Shown here piece after piece: positions 19,360 to 28,322 of a DNA stretch of 64,000 bases. Source of the stretch: Sphingobium phenoxybenzoativorans (GTDB lineage: Bacteria; Pseudomonadota; Alphaproteobacteria; Sphingomonadales; Sphingomonadaceae). The notes under the pieces are model-generated. The model did not search any database, was not told the DNA's origin, and saw nothing but the letters and a program-made list of their open reading frames with translations. Both the position numbers and the translations under genes were made by a program. The first letter of the stretch is position 1; each line of letters starts with the position of its first letter. The stretch lies in the NCBI RefSeq assembly GCF_001757355.1, contig NZ_MINO01000004.1, forward strand, positions 1 through 64,000. The letters run 5' to 3'.

Positions 19360-21287
19360 GCTAGCGCGCTCCGTTTGCGTATCTTCATCATCCACCCACG
19401 CCTTTCGCGCCCCAGCAGGGCAAGCGCTCCGCCCAGCGCGATCATGATGCCGCCTAGCCAGATCAGCGTCACGAACGGCTTCCACCATATCCGCAACTGC
19501 CAGCGACCCCGCTCCGCCTCCTGTCCAAGCACGACATAAAGCTGCCCGTTCCAGCGCGTCAGCAGCGCAGCCTCCGTCGTGGTCGTCGGGGGGTTGGTGA
19601 AGAAGCGCGACTGCGGGTGGATGGCGATGGGCGCGCCATTGCCGCGCCAGACCGTCATATCGCCCTGCAAGGCGGTCCAGTTATCGCCCGCGACCGGCAC
19701 GATCCGGTCGAAACGCAGCGTCCACCCGGCGGTGCTGATCGTTTCGCCCGGTTTCGCTGCCACCAGCTTTTCCACCGTGAAGGCGGAATCCGACGCCATG
19801 CCCGCCAGGCTGACCGCGCAGCCGAGATGGGCGATCACCATGCCCCAGGTGAACAGCGGCGTGCGGCGCAGGTTGCGTTTCCACAATGGCGCGACGCTGC
19901 CGACCGCCACGGCGGCTGCGATGATCAGGCCAAGGAAGGGCAACACGCCGATCCGTCCCCATGCCAGCGCGGAAACGGCAATCGCCGCCGCCAGCAGGAT
20001 AATGGCGGGAATCAGCATCCGCCCGCCGACCGCCTTCGCCCGGTCCTTGCGCCAGCGGGTCAGCGGCCCCCCGGCCATGGCGATGACAAGGACCAGCGTG
20101 ATTGGTCCGACGATCCGGTCGAAATAGGGCGGCCCGACCGACACCTTATGCCCGAACGCCTCGGTCATCAGCGGGTAGAGCGTACCGATCAGCACCAGTC
20201 CCAGGATCACGGTCAGCAGCAGGTTGTTGACGACCAGCATCGTCTCGCGGCTCACCAGCTCGAACTGCGCGCCCTCCCGCACCGTACCGATGCGGAAACC
20301 GAACAGGGCAAGCGCGCCGCCGATATAGAGGGCGAGGAGGCCAAGGATGAAGGTGCCGCGCTGCGGATCGACGGCAAAGGCGTGGACGCTGGTCAATATG
20401 CCCGACCGGACAAGGAAGGTGCCGACCATCGACATGGAGAAAGCCACCACCGCCAGCATGATCGTCCAGGCGCGGAGCGCATCGCGCGTCGCCAGCACGG
20501 TAGCACTGTGCAGCAGCGCCGTCGCAGCCAGCCAGGGCATCAGCGAGGCATTCTCCACCGGGTCCCAGAACCACCAGCCGCCCCAGCCCAGCTCATAATA
20601 GGCCCAGTAGCTGCCCGCCGTGATGCCCAGCGTCAGCATGATCCACGCCGCCAGCACCCAGGGCCGCATCGCCTTGGCAAAGGCGGCGTCCACCCGCCGG
20701 GTCAAAAGCGCCCCGACCGCGAAGGAAAAGGCGACCGACAGGCCGACATAGCCGATGTAAAGCGTTGGCGGATGGAAGGCGAGGCCGGGGTCCTGCAGCA
20801 GCGGGTTCAGTCCCTGCCCGTCCGGCGGCGCGGGATCGAGCCGGGCGAACGGATTGGAGGCGAACAGCAGGAAGGCGTAGAATCCCAGGCTGATCGCCGC
20901 CTGCGCGCCCAGCGTCGCCATATGCGTGTCCCGCCGCAGCGCCCTTTCGAACAGCGCGACGGCGGCGCCCGCGACGCCCATGACCGTGACCCAGAGCAGC
21001 ATCGACCCTTCATGATTGCCCCATGTGCCCGCGACCTTGTAGAGCCAGGGCTTCATCGAATGGCTGTTCGTCGCGACCAGCGCGACCGACATGTCCGACT
21101 GCACGAACAGGGTGATGAGCAGCAGGAAGGCGGCGGCGGTCAGCATCCCCTGCGCCACCGCGACCGGGCGCATCGCGGACAACAGATCATCCTTGCCGCC
21201 CACCAGCCCGAACCAGGCCAGGGCAAGCTGAAGCAGCGCCAGCGCGGCAGCAAGCCACAGCGCGGCAAGACCAGCTTCGGCGATCAT
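19356..21287 (-). CDS. ccmF: haem lyase subunit CcmF
   Basis: A 643-residue polytopic membrane protein, core of the CcmFHI complex that attaches haem to apocytochrome c in the periplasm. The tryptophan-rich WWD motif GWGGWWFWDPVENASL lies near residue 235, and conserved haem-binding His residues are visible in TWGNHEGSML (about 90) and LAFHPPTLYIGY (about 175). The start ATG at 21287 and the ATGA overlap with ccmG are clear. A palindromic repeat separates it from ccmE. Confidence 0.96.
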   Translation of the reverse strand: MIAEAGLAALWLAAALALLQLALAWFGLVGGKDDLLSAMRPVAVAQGMLTAAAFLLLITLFVQSDMSVALVATNSHSMKPWLYKVAGTWGNHEGSMLLWVTVMGVAGAAVALFERALRRDTHMATLGAQAAISLGFYAFLLFASNPFARLDPAPPDGQGLNPLLQDPGLAFHPPTLYIGYVGLSVAFSFAVGALLTRRVDAAFAKAMRPWVLAAWIMLTLGITAGSYWAYYELGWGGWWFWDPVENASLMPWLAATALLHSATVLATRDALRAWTIMLAVVAFSMSMVGTFLVRSGILTSVHAFAVDPQRGTFILGLLALYIGGALALFGFRIGTVREGAQFELVSRETMLVVNNLLLTVILGLVLIGTLYPLMTEAFGHKVSVGPPYFDRIVGPITLVLVIAMAGGPLTRWRKDRAKAVGGRMLIPAIILLAAAIAVSALAWGRIGVLPFLGLIIAAAVAVGSVAPLWKRNLRRTPLFTWGMVIAHLGCAVSLAGMASDSAFTVEKLVAAKPGETISTAGWTLRFDRIVPVAGDNWTALQGDMTVWRGNGAPIAIHPQSRFFTNPPTTTTEAALLTRWNGQLYVVLGQEAERGRWQLRIWWKPFVTLIWLGGIMIALGGALALLGRERRGWMMKIRKRSALA

Positions 21288-21310
21288 GCGAAGATCACCG
21301 CACCATCATT

Positions 21311-21395
21311 CGTCATCCCCGCGAAGGCGGGGATCCCGCTGCCCTTTCCGTTCGTCCAGAGGAACAAGCGGGATCCCCGCCTTCGCGGGGATGAC
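21311..21395. repeat. palindromic intergenic repeat between ccmE and ccmF
   Basis: Near-perfect inverted repeat: CGTCATCCCCGCGAAGGCGG on the left (from 21311), and its complement ending GGGGATGAC at 21395. Inner palindromes occur in each arm. This is the best-preserved copy of the family in the window and lies inside the ccm gene run. Confidence 0.88.
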
Positions 21396-21426
21396 AAGGG
21401 AGAAAAAGATAAAGCGCCGGAAACCC

Positions 21427-21885
21427 TCACTTCTCCTTCCCCATCTCAGGCCCCATCTCATGCGTGGTCTCATTATATGTCATGCCCTCAAGCTCCCTGG
21501 GCATGTACCGCTCATCATGTTTCGCGAGCAGGTTGGTGGCGACGAAGGTGCCGCTGCGGTCGAACGCGCCCTCCGCCACAACACCCGACCCCTCCCGGAA
21601 CAGGTCCGGGGCGATGCCGGTGAAGGTGGCGGGCACCGTCGCCTTATTGTCCGTCACGTCGAACCGCACCGTCACGCCATCCGCGGCGCGATGCAGGCTG
21701 CCCTTCACCACCATGCCGCCCAGGCGGATCGCCTTGCCCGGCTCGACGCCCTTGGTCTTTGCGTCGCTCGGCGTGTAGAAATAGGCGGCCTCATCCTTCA
21801 GCGCGGACGCCGCCAGCAGGGCCGCGCCGATCAGCGCGGCAAGCGCCACCAGCGCAAGGATCAGACGTTGATGCTTCGCTTTCAT
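21427..21885 (-). CDS. ccmE: periplasmic haem chaperone CcmE
   Basis: A 152-residue membrane-anchored haem chaperone that carries haem covalently from CcmC to CcmF. An N-terminal helix (LILALVALAALIGAALLAAS) is followed by a small beta-barrel with GGMVVKGSL. The haem-binding His sits in NLLAKHDERYMPREL near residue 126, the diagnostic motif, and is followed by the flexible C-terminal tail. It begins 7 bases after the ccmD stop. Confidence 0.95.
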   Translation of the reverse strand: MKAKHQRLILALVALAALIGAALLAASALKDEAAYFYTPSDAKTKGVEPGKAIRLGGMVVKGSLHRAADGVTVRFDVTDNKATVPATFTGIAPDLFREGSGVVAEGAFDRSGTFVATNLLAKHDERYMPRELEGMTYNETTHEMGPEMGKEK

Positions 21886-21891
21886 GAAGGG

Positions 21892-22026
21892 TCAGCCCCG
21901 GTCGCGCTTCATCTCGCCGGCGCGGCGTTCGGCCGACCGCATGGCGCGCCAGCTTCCAATGCACAGCGCCGCCGTCCCCAGCAGGGTCAGCGCATAGGCG
22001 GCGATGACGAAGGGCCAGGGGTTCAT
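21892..22026 (-). CDS. ccmD: haem exporter accessory protein CcmD
   Basis: A 44-residue single-pass membrane protein encoded between ccmC and ccmE: MNPWPFVIAAYALT, a hydrophobic helix, then a basic tail ending KRDRG. Size, the aromatic N-terminus ahead of the helix and gene order identify it as CcmD, which is needed for release of haem-loaded CcmE. An annotation that extends this frame upstream over ccmC and purF antisense would be wrong. Confidence 0.88.
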   Translation of the reverse strand: MNPWPFVIAAYALTLLGTAALCIGSWRAMRSAERRAGEMKRDRG

Positions 22027-22031
22027 GTCCG

Positions 22032-22757
22032 TCAGTCCCGCGCCATCCGGCGCAGCCGCGCCTCTATCCGCGTCTCGGCAAGGATCGTGCGCATCCGCAT
22101 CAGCACGATCGCCCCGAACAGCAGGCTGAAGCCCAGCACGGTAAGCCCCAGCGGCCAGAGCATCGACGATGCGATGCTCGATCCGCCCAGCGTGATGCTC
22201 GGCCCCTGATGCAGGCTGTTCCACCACACGACAGAGCGGTTGATGATCGGAATGTTGATGGCGCCGACCAGCCCGAAGATCGCCGTCACCCGGCTGACCC
22301 CGCCTCGCTCGCCCGAAGCGGCGCTGGCGTTGGCGAGCGCCATATAGCCCAGATACAGGAAGAAAAGCACGAGCATGGAGGTCATCCGCCCGTCCCATTC
22401 CCACCAGGTTCCCCATGTCGGCCTGCCCCAGATGGAGCCGGTGATCAGGCAGATCGCCGTGAACAGCGCGCCAGGCGCGGCGATGGCGCGGCCCGCAATC
22501 GCGGCCAGCGGATGCCGCCAGACAAGCTGGACCAGCCCGGCCACCGCTATGCCCGTCCACCCGCTCATCCCCAGCCAGGCGGCGGGAACATGGATGTAGA
22601 GGATACGGACGGTTTCCCCCTGCAGATAGTCGGCCGGGGTCAGGAACAGCCCGCTCAGGCATCCCGCGACCAGCAGCGCCAGGCCCGGCCAGAACAGCCA
22701 GGGCGTCAACGGACGGGCGATGGACAGAAACCGCGCGGGATTGGCGAAAGCATGCAT
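22032..22757 (-). CDS. ccmC: haem exporter protein CcmC
   Basis: A 241-residue membrane protein with six helices that loads haem onto CcmE. The WWD motif TWGTWWEWDGRMTS lies near residue 120, with conserved His residues in LYIHVPAAWLG (near 56) and SLHQGPSI (near 180). Two starts are possible. The ATG at 22757 (MHAFANPARFL) is preferred because it matches the usual family start; an in-frame ATG at 22799 would add 14 residues. ccmA and ccmB are not next to it. Confidence 0.93.
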   Translation of the reverse strand: MHAFANPARFLSIARPLTPWLFWPGLALLVAGCLSGLFLTPADYLQGETVRILYIHVPAAWLGMSGWTGIAVAGLVQLVWRHPLAAIAGRAIAAPGALFTAICLITGSIWGRPTWGTWWEWDGRMTSMLVLFFLYLGYMALANASAASGERGGVSRVTAIFGLVGAINIPIINRSVVWWNSLHQGPSITLGGSSIASSMLWPLGLTVLGFSLLFGAIVLMRMRTILAETRIEARLRRMARD

Positions 22758-22944
22758 TGATGGCGTCTTTAGCCGGGCCGGAAACCCAAGGCCAGTCATG
22801 CTTTATGATGATGGCGTCAAAGGCCGGAAACGCCGCCTGCCGCTTTTTTGTGACAAGAGGGCGACAAATCGGAACGACACGCCTATATGCGCAGCCATCG
22901 GCGGCCCCTGCGGCCCCACAGATTGGCAGCGGACCTTTCGACAC

Positions 22945-24417
22945 ATGCTCACAACTCATCCGTTCATGTCCTCTGATGATGGGGACAAGTTGCGTGAAGA
23001 ATGCGGGATTTTCGGGATTTCCAACGTCGAGACCGCTTCGGCGGTCGTCGCGCTGGGGCTTCACGCGCTCCAGCATCGCGGCCAGGAAGCGGCGGGAATC
23101 ACCAGTTGGGACGGCCATGATTTCCACACCCACCGGGCGATGGGTCATGTGGCGGGCAATTTCGACCGGGACGATGTGATTCGCGCCTTGCCCGGCGAAT
23201 CGGCCTGCGGCCATGTCCGCTATTCGACGACCGGCGAAACCTCGCTGCGTAATGTCCAGCCGCTCTATGCCGATCTTGCTTCGGGCGGATTCGCCGTCGC
23301 GCATAACGGCAATATCTCCAATGCGATGAAGCTGCGCCGGGAACTGGTGCGCCGCGGATCGATCTTTCAGTCGACTTCGGACACGGAAGTCATCATCCAT
23401 CTGGTCGCGACGTCCAATTACCGGACCCTGCTCGACAAGTTCATCGACGCGCTGAAGCAGGTGGAGGGCGCCTACTCCCTGATCTGCATGACGCCGGAAG
23501 GCATGATCGCCTGCCGCGATCCGCTGGGCATTCGTCCGCTGGTGATGGGCAAGCTGGGCGATTCGATGATCTTCGCGTCCGAAACCGTGGCGCTGGACGT
23601 GGTCGGCGCGGACTATGTGCGCTCCATCGAACCGGGCGAACTGGTGATCGTCACCAATGGCGGCGAGATGCGCAGCCACCGGCCGTTCGGCGAAACCCAC
23701 GCCCGCCCCTGCATCTTCGAGCAGGTCTATTTCTCCCGCCCCGATTCGATCATTGGGGGCACCAGCGTCTATTCCGCCCGCAAGGCGATCGGCGCGCAGC
23801 TCGCCATCGAAAATCCGGTCGATGCCGATTATGTGATCCCCGTGCCCGACAGCGGCGTCCCCGCCGCCATCGGCTATGCCCAGCAATCGGGCATTCCGTT
23901 CGAACTGGGCATCATCCGGTCGCACTATGTCGGCCGCACCTTCATCCAGCCGAGCGACAAGGTCCGCCATCTGGGCGTGAAGCTGAAGCATAACGCCAAC
24001 CGCGCGCTCATTGAGGGCAAGCGGATCGTGCTGATCGACGACAGCATCGTGCGCGGCACCACCAGCCTCAAGATCGTGCAGATGATGCGCGAGGCGGGCG
24101 CGTCGGAGGTCCATATGCGGATCGCCAGCCCGCCGACCAAGCATAGCTGCTTCTACGGCGTCGACACGCCCGAACGCACCAAGCTGCTGGCGCACAAGCT
24201 GGACGTGGGCGGCATGCAGGACTTCATCCACGCCGACAGCCTGTCCTTCATCTCGATCGATGGCTTGTATAAGGCGCTGGGCGAGGCGAAGCGCGCCGAC
24301 ATCCGTCCGCAATATTGCGACGCCTGCTTCACCGGCGACTATCCCACCACCCTGACCGATCAGGATGAGGCGGCGGTGCCGAATCAGTTCGAGCTTCTGG
24401 CCGAGCGGGTGGTATAG
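22945..24417 (+). CDS. purF: amidophosphoribosyltransferase
   Basis: First committed enzyme of purine synthesis: PRPP plus glutamine gives phosphoribosylamine. It has 490 residues. A short propeptide precedes the nucleophilic Cys in REECGIFGI (Cys about 20), as in the self-processed class. The N-terminal glutaminase domain shows LQHRGQEAAGI and GHVRYSTTG. The C-terminal PRTase domain has YVIPVPDSGVPAAIGYA and the PRPP-binding IVLIDDSIVRGTT near 370. Upstream in-frame codons back to 22720 overlap ccmC on the other strand and are not credible. It is divergent from the ccm genes. Confidence 0.96.
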   Translation: MLTTHPFMSSDDGDKLREECGIFGISNVETASAVVALGLHALQHRGQEAAGITSWDGHDFHTHRAMGHVAGNFDRDDVIRALPGESACGHVRYSTTGETSLRNVQPLYADLASGGFAVAHNGNISNAMKLRRELVRRGSIFQSTSDTEVIIHLVATSNYRTLLDKFIDALKQVEGAYSLICMTPEGMIACRDPLGIRPLVMGKLGDSMIFASETVALDVVGADYVRSIEPGELVIVTNGGEMRSHRPFGETHARPCIFEQVYFSRPDSIIGGTSVYSARKAIGAQLAIENPVDADYVIPVPDSGVPAAIGYAQQSGIPFELGIIRSHYVGRTFIQPSDKVRHLGVKLKHNANRALIEGKRIVLIDDSIVRGTTSLKIVQMMREAGASEVHMRIASPPTKHSCFYGVDTPERTKLLAHKLDVGGMQDFIHADSLSFISIDGLYKALGEAKRADIRPQYCDACFTGDYPTTLTDQDEAAVPNQFELLAERVV

Positions 24418-24433
24418 CGTAAGCGCCCACTCC

Positions 24434-24534
24434 CGTTCGGGCTGAGCTTGTCGAAGTCCTGTCCTTACCCCTCTTGAAATGCAGCCCTTCGACACTGACG
24501 CGAGTCGCGCGCCTCGTGTCAGCAGGGCGAACGG
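24434..24534. repeat. palindromic repeat of the cgttcgggctgag family, variant copy
   Basis: The left arm CGTTCGGGCTGAGCTTGTCG faces a right arm CCCTTCGACA...AGGGCGAACGG. In the right arm the expected AGCTC is replaced by about 25 bases that form their own hairpin (GACAC..GTGTC). A cleaner copy of the family lies at 25298-25374. Confidence 0.75.
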
Positions 24535-24541
24535 AAAAAGA

Positions 24542-25261
24542 ATGTCTGACAGCCTCCCCCTCTCCGGCAAACTCGCGCTCGTAACCGGCGCCAGCCGCGG
24601 CATCGGCGCCGCCACCGCCCTCGCGCTTGGCAAGGCGGGCGCGCATGTCGTGCTGACGGCGCGGACCAGCGGCGCGCTGGAGGAGATTGAGGAACAGATT
24701 CACCAGGCGGGCGGCAGTGCGACGATCGCGCCGCTCGACCTGACCGATGGCGAAAGCATCGGACGGCTGGCCGGCGCGGTGGCGGGCCGGTGGCAGGCGC
24801 TCGACTATCTGGTGCTGAACGCCGCGATGCTCGGCACGCTGTCGTCGGTGCCGGCGATCGACGCCAAGGAATTCGCCCGCCTGATGACCCTCAACGTGAC
24901 CGCGCAACAGGCGCTGATTGCGGCTTTCGATCCTATGCTGCGGTCAAGCCAGGACGCCCGGATTGTGGCGCTCACCTCTACGGTCGGACAGACGCCCCGC
25001 GCCTACTGGGCCGCCTATGGCGCATCGAAGGCGGCGCTGGAGATTTTGGTGCAATGCTATGGTGAGGAGATGAAGAATATCTCCAATATCCGCACCCATA
25101 TCGTGAACCCCGGCGCGACCCGCACGGCCATGCGCGCGAAGGCGTTTCCGGGCGAGGACCCCGCGACGCTGAAAGGCCCGGAGGTGGTTGCCAAGGCGAT
25201 CCTCGACCTGATCGTGGCGGACACGCCGACCGGCTATAGCGGCGCGCGGATCGAGGGGTAA
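24542..25261 (+). CDS. short-chain dehydrogenase/reductase
   Basis: A 239-residue classical SDR. The NAD(P) motif TGASRGIGAA is near residue 15. The NNAG motif is replaced by LNAAM near residue 90, a common variant. Catalytic Ser (ALTSTVG) and YGASK (about 155-160) are present, and NPGATRT follows. It is separated from purF and from the next gene by two copies of the same palindromic repeat, so it appears to be its own transcription unit. Substrate unknown; related genes near purF in other sphingomonads are usually annotated only as SDR. Confidence 0.85.
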   Translation: MSDSLPLSGKLALVTGASRGIGAATALALGKAGAHVVLTARTSGALEEIEEQIHQAGGSATIAPLDLTDGESIGRLAGAVAGRWQALDYLVLNAAMLGTLSSVPAIDAKEFARLMTLNVTAQQALIAAFDPMLRSSQDARIVALTSTVGQTPRAYWAAYGASKAALEILVQCYGEEMKNISNIRTHIVNPGATRTAMRAKAFPGEDPATLKGPEVVAKAILDLIVADTPTGYSGARIEG

Positions 25262-25297
25262 GATCAAGGTTTGCCTATCGACAATTACCCTCCCCGC

Positions 25298-25374
25298 CGT
25301 TCGGGCTGAGCTTGTCGAAGCCCCGTCCTTTCTTGAAGTGAAATGCAGCCCTTCGACAAGCTCAGGGCGAACGG
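25298..25374. repeat. palindromic repeat of the cgttcgggctgag family
   Basis: CGTTCGGGCTGAGCTTGTCG (from 25298) and its reverse complement ending CAGGGCGAACGG at 25374 flank a short spacer. Related single arms occur at about 24434 and 55478. Confidence 0.85.
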
Positions 25375-25416
25375 AACGGGACAGGCTCTCAAGAAAAGGC
25401 GCCTCGGATCAGACTC

Positions 25417-26694
25417 TCAAACCCCCTTCACCAGCGTCACCTGCATTACATTGATGCCGCCGCCCCGGAATCCGCCTTCGCAATACATTAGATAATAGCG
25501 CCAGAGCTTTACGAAGGATTCGTCAAAACTGGCGGGAAGTTTGCCCGCGAGCACCACTTCGTCGAACCGCTCGCGCCAGCGGCGCAGGGTCTCCGCATAA
25601 TGCAGGCCGAAATGATGCGGATCTGTCCATTGCAGCCCCTCCGCCGCCGCCAGCTTGCGGAACCGGCTTTCCGACATCAGCAGGCCGCCGGGAAATATAT
25701 AGGCCTGGATGAAGTCGGTATTGGTGGCATAGCGGTCGAAGATCGCATCATCGATGGTGATGAACTGCAGCGCGGCCCGTCCGCCGGGCTTCAGCAGGCC
25801 GCGTATGGCCGCCAGATAACTGCGCCAATAGCCCTGCCCCACAGCCTCCACCATCTCCACGCTGGCGATGGCGTCATATTGGCCGGTAATGTCGCGATAG
25901 TCGGTCAGGAGTATTTGCGCGTCCCCGCGCGGCGAGAGCGGCGCCAGGCGCTTCTGCGCATAGTTGCGCTGTTCGGCGGAAAGGGTCAGCCCGTCATAGC
26001 GCAGGTTCATCCGTGACAGCGCCACCTCCGCCAGCGCGCCCCAGCCGCAGCCAATCTCCAACAGGGAGTCGCCATCCTTCAGGTCCAGCCGCGCGAGAAC
26101 CGCGTTGGCCTTGCGCTGCTGCGCCACTTCCAATGGTTCAGACCGGTCCTCAGGATCGACATATAATGCACTGGAATAATGCATCTTCTCATCCAGCCAT
26201 AGCTGGTAGAAATCATTGCCCAGATCATAATGGAAGGCGATGTTCCGGCGGGACCCCTTGCGGCTGTTGCGGCGGAAGGCATGGACAGCCCATCCCACCC
26301 AGCGCGCCGGGCCGCTGGCGCGGGCGACGCCGCCCAGGCTCTTGGCGTTGGCCATGAACAGTTCGAACACCGCCACCGGATCGGGACTGCCCCACTCGCC
26401 GACCGACCAGGCGCGATACCAGCCCGCTGATCCCGACGTCGCCAGCCGGACGAGCGCCCGCCAGCTCCGCAACCGCACTTCGCAGGCCGGTCCGGGCGCG
26501 CGGCCGCCCAGCATGCGAAAGCCGCCATCGGGCAGCCACGCCTCCAGCATGCCCTGCTCCAGCCCGGCGTCGATCCGGTCGAGAATCCGGTGGAAACTGC
26601 CCGCCCAAAGATGCGCGAAAGTACCGCCCCCGGTCGCAAACCGGCTCCCGGCCTTCACCAGATGGCGGCCGCGTTTGGGTGGCAATGCATTCAT
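25417..26694 (-). CDS. cfa: cyclopropane-fatty-acyl-phospholipid synthase family methyltransferase
   Basis: A 425-residue SAM-dependent enzyme that adds a methylene across double bonds of phospholipid acyl chains, a membrane stress modification. The N-terminal part is the lipid-binding region. The catalytic domain has HYDLGNDFYQLWLD with MHYSSALY (about 155-175), the SAM motif LLEIGCGWGALAE near 212, and SVEMVEAVG near 280. The end EGGFRGGGINVMQVTLVK matches Cfa-like proteins. It lies directly downstream of the photolyase gene on the same strand, and the two may form a unit. Confidence 0.92.
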   Translation of the reverse strand: MNALPPKRGRHLVKAGSRFATGGGTFAHLWAGSFHRILDRIDAGLEQGMLEAWLPDGGFRMLGGRAPGPACEVRLRSWRALVRLATSGSAGWYRAWSVGEWGSPDPVAVFELFMANAKSLGGVARASGPARWVGWAVHAFRRNSRKGSRRNIAFHYDLGNDFYQLWLDEKMHYSSALYVDPEDRSEPLEVAQQRKANAVLARLDLKDGDSLLEIGCGWGALAEVALSRMNLRYDGLTLSAEQRNYAQKRLAPLSPRGDAQILLTDYRDITGQYDAIASVEMVEAVGQGYWRSYLAAIRGLLKPGGRAALQFITIDDAIFDRYATNTDFIQAYIFPGGLLMSESRFRKLAAAEGLQWTDPHHFGLHYAETLRRWRERFDEVVLAGKLPASFDESFVKLWRYYLMYCEGGFRGGGINVMQVTLVKGV

Positions 26695-26729
26695 GGCGGC
26701 ATAGTGCCCCAGAGGGGCGGATTCTACAA

Positions 26730-28106
26730 TCAGCCTTTCATCTTTCGATGGGCCAAAAGCGCTCTTTCCCGCGCCTCGCGATGACCGATGATCGGGGCGG
26801 GATATCCGTCCGGGCGGCGGCCCGCCGTTTCGGGATCGTGGATGGCCTCATCGGGCAGTCCGGCAAGCTCCGGGACCCATTCGCGGATATAATCCGCCGC
26901 CTCGAATTTCGGCGACTGGGTGAGCGGCGCCATGATGCGCACGAACATGTTCGCATCCACCCCGCTGCCCGCCGTCCATTGCCAGTTGACGCTGTTATTG
27001 CCGTAATCGGCATCGACCAGCGTGTCCCAGAACCATTGTTCGCCATGCCGCCAATCGATCAGCAGATGCTTGATGAGGAAGCTGGCGGCGATCATGCGGA
27101 CGCGATTATGCATCCAGCCCGTCGTCCAGAGCTGACGCATGCCCGCATCGACGATCGGATAGCCGGTCCGCCCCTCCTTCCATGCCGCGAAATCGCCCCG
27201 CGCCTCACGCAGATCGCGCCAGGCCATCGTGTCGAACGCCGCGCGGCCATTCTCCCGCCCATAGGCCGGGAACTGGCGGATGATATTCTGGGCATAGTCG
27301 CGCCAGGCGATCTCTTTCAGGAACACCGTCGCATTCCCCTTCGCCTTTGCAAGCCGATTCCAGACATAAGCGGGTGATATTTCACCGAAATGCAGGTGCG
27401 GCGAAAGGCGCGACGTACCCTCGCGCGACGGCAGGTTGCGGGCATGGTCATAATCGGCGGCTTCGTCGAGAAAATCCGCCACCCGCTCGCGCGCGGCGGC
27501 CTCCCCCGGCGTCCAGTCGGCGCAGAAACCCTTTGCCCAGTCCGGCTTCGACGGAAGGAGGTTCCAGCCGCTGAGATCATCCGATTCCGGCCATTTCCCC
27601 GGCGCGGCGATATGGGCCGGTGCGGGGTGCGGCGGGGCGGGTGGCATATGCTCGGACAGCGCCCGCCAGAAGGGCGTGTAAATTTTGTAGAGGCCGCCAC
27701 TCCCCGTGCGCAGAGTGCCGGGCGGCAGCAGATAATTGCCGTCATGCAGGCAAAGGTCGAGGGCATCGGCCACGGCGCGTTCGGCGTTGCGCCACCAGGG
27801 TTCATAATGGTGCAGCGCATGGACCCGGACCGCCCCGGTCTCCTTCGCCAACTCGGTCAGGACCTGCGCACTGTTGCCGCTGCGCAGGATCAGCCGGGAC
27901 CCCTTCTCCCGCAGGCTGGCGTCCAGGCTGGCGAGGCTGTGATGCAGCCACCAGCGGGAGGCCCCGCCCATCTTGCGATGCTTGGGCGTCTCATCGTCCA
28001 GGACATAGACCGGGATCACCGGCCCCTCGCCTGCCGCCGCGATCAGCGCAGCCTGATCGGACAGGCGCAAGTCGCGGCGAAACCAGAGGATCGTGGGAGG
28101 AGGCAT
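26730..28106 (-). CDS. phr: deoxyribodipyrimidine photolyase (cryptochrome/photolyase family)
   Basis: A 458-residue FAD flavoprotein that repairs UV-induced cyclobutane pyrimidine dimers with light energy. The N-terminal antenna domain starts ILWFRRDLRLSDQ. The FAD-binding C-terminal domain shows GTSRLSPHLHFGEISP (about 235), RTGYPIVDAGMRQLW (about 330), WMHNRVRM and DADYGNNSVNWQW (about 380), all typical of class I CPD photolyases. Length and motif order are complete. It is followed at a short distance by cfa; both are stress-protection genes. Confidence 0.94.
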   Translation of the reverse strand: MPPPTILWFRRDLRLSDQAALIAAAGEGPVIPVYVLDDETPKHRKMGGASRWWLHHSLASLDASLREKGSRLILRSGNSAQVLTELAKETGAVRVHALHHYEPWWRNAERAVADALDLCLHDGNYLLPPGTLRTGSGGLYKIYTPFWRALSEHMPPAPPHPAPAHIAAPGKWPESDDLSGWNLLPSKPDWAKGFCADWTPGEAAARERVADFLDEAADYDHARNLPSREGTSRLSPHLHFGEISPAYVWNRLAKAKGNATVFLKEIAWRDYAQNIIRQFPAYGRENGRAAFDTMAWRDLREARGDFAAWKEGRTGYPIVDAGMRQLWTTGWMHNRVRMIAASFLIKHLLIDWRHGEQWFWDTLVDADYGNNSVNWQWTAGSGVDANMFVRIMAPLTQSPKFEAADYIREWVPELAGLPDEAIHDPETAGRRPDGYPAPIIGHREARERALLAHRKMKG

Positions 28107-28199
28107 GGTTCGGGTAATGCCCTTGAAGGCGGGTCAGTTCCAGTGGCGCTTGGCATGGGAAATGAGCGTCGCGAATATATCAGGACTTTCCACAGCAGC

Positions 28200-28294
28200 C
28201 GTCATCCCGGACTTGATCCGGGATCCATGAGCGCAAGCCCCGCATGACCATGCCACGTAGCGTCAATAGATCCCGGACCGAGTCCGGGATGACG
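28200..28294. repeat. palindromic intergenic repeat (cgtcatcccg family)
   Basis: The left arm starts CGTCATCCCGGACTTGATCC at 28200 and the right arm ends GAGTCCGGGATGACG at 28294. It lies in the 216-base gap between korB and the photolyase gene. Confidence 0.85.
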
Positions 28295-28322
28295 GAACTG
28301 GGAGCAAGGCGGCCGACAGCCT

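Noticed and set aside
18832..19488. Longer N-terminus for CcmG
   Set aside because: The extra residues overlap the end of ccmF out of frame and precede a perfect membrane-anchor start at 19359.
19617..21623. 668-codon plus-strand frame antisense to ccmF and ccmE
   Set aside because: Strongly skewed to Arg, Gln and Asp with no family similarity; ccmF motifs on the other strand are unambiguous.
21892..24633. 913-codon minus-strand frame spanning purF antisense, ccmC and ccmD
   Set aside because: Only its last 44 codons are real (ccmD); the rest is antisense or out of frame to purF and ccmC.
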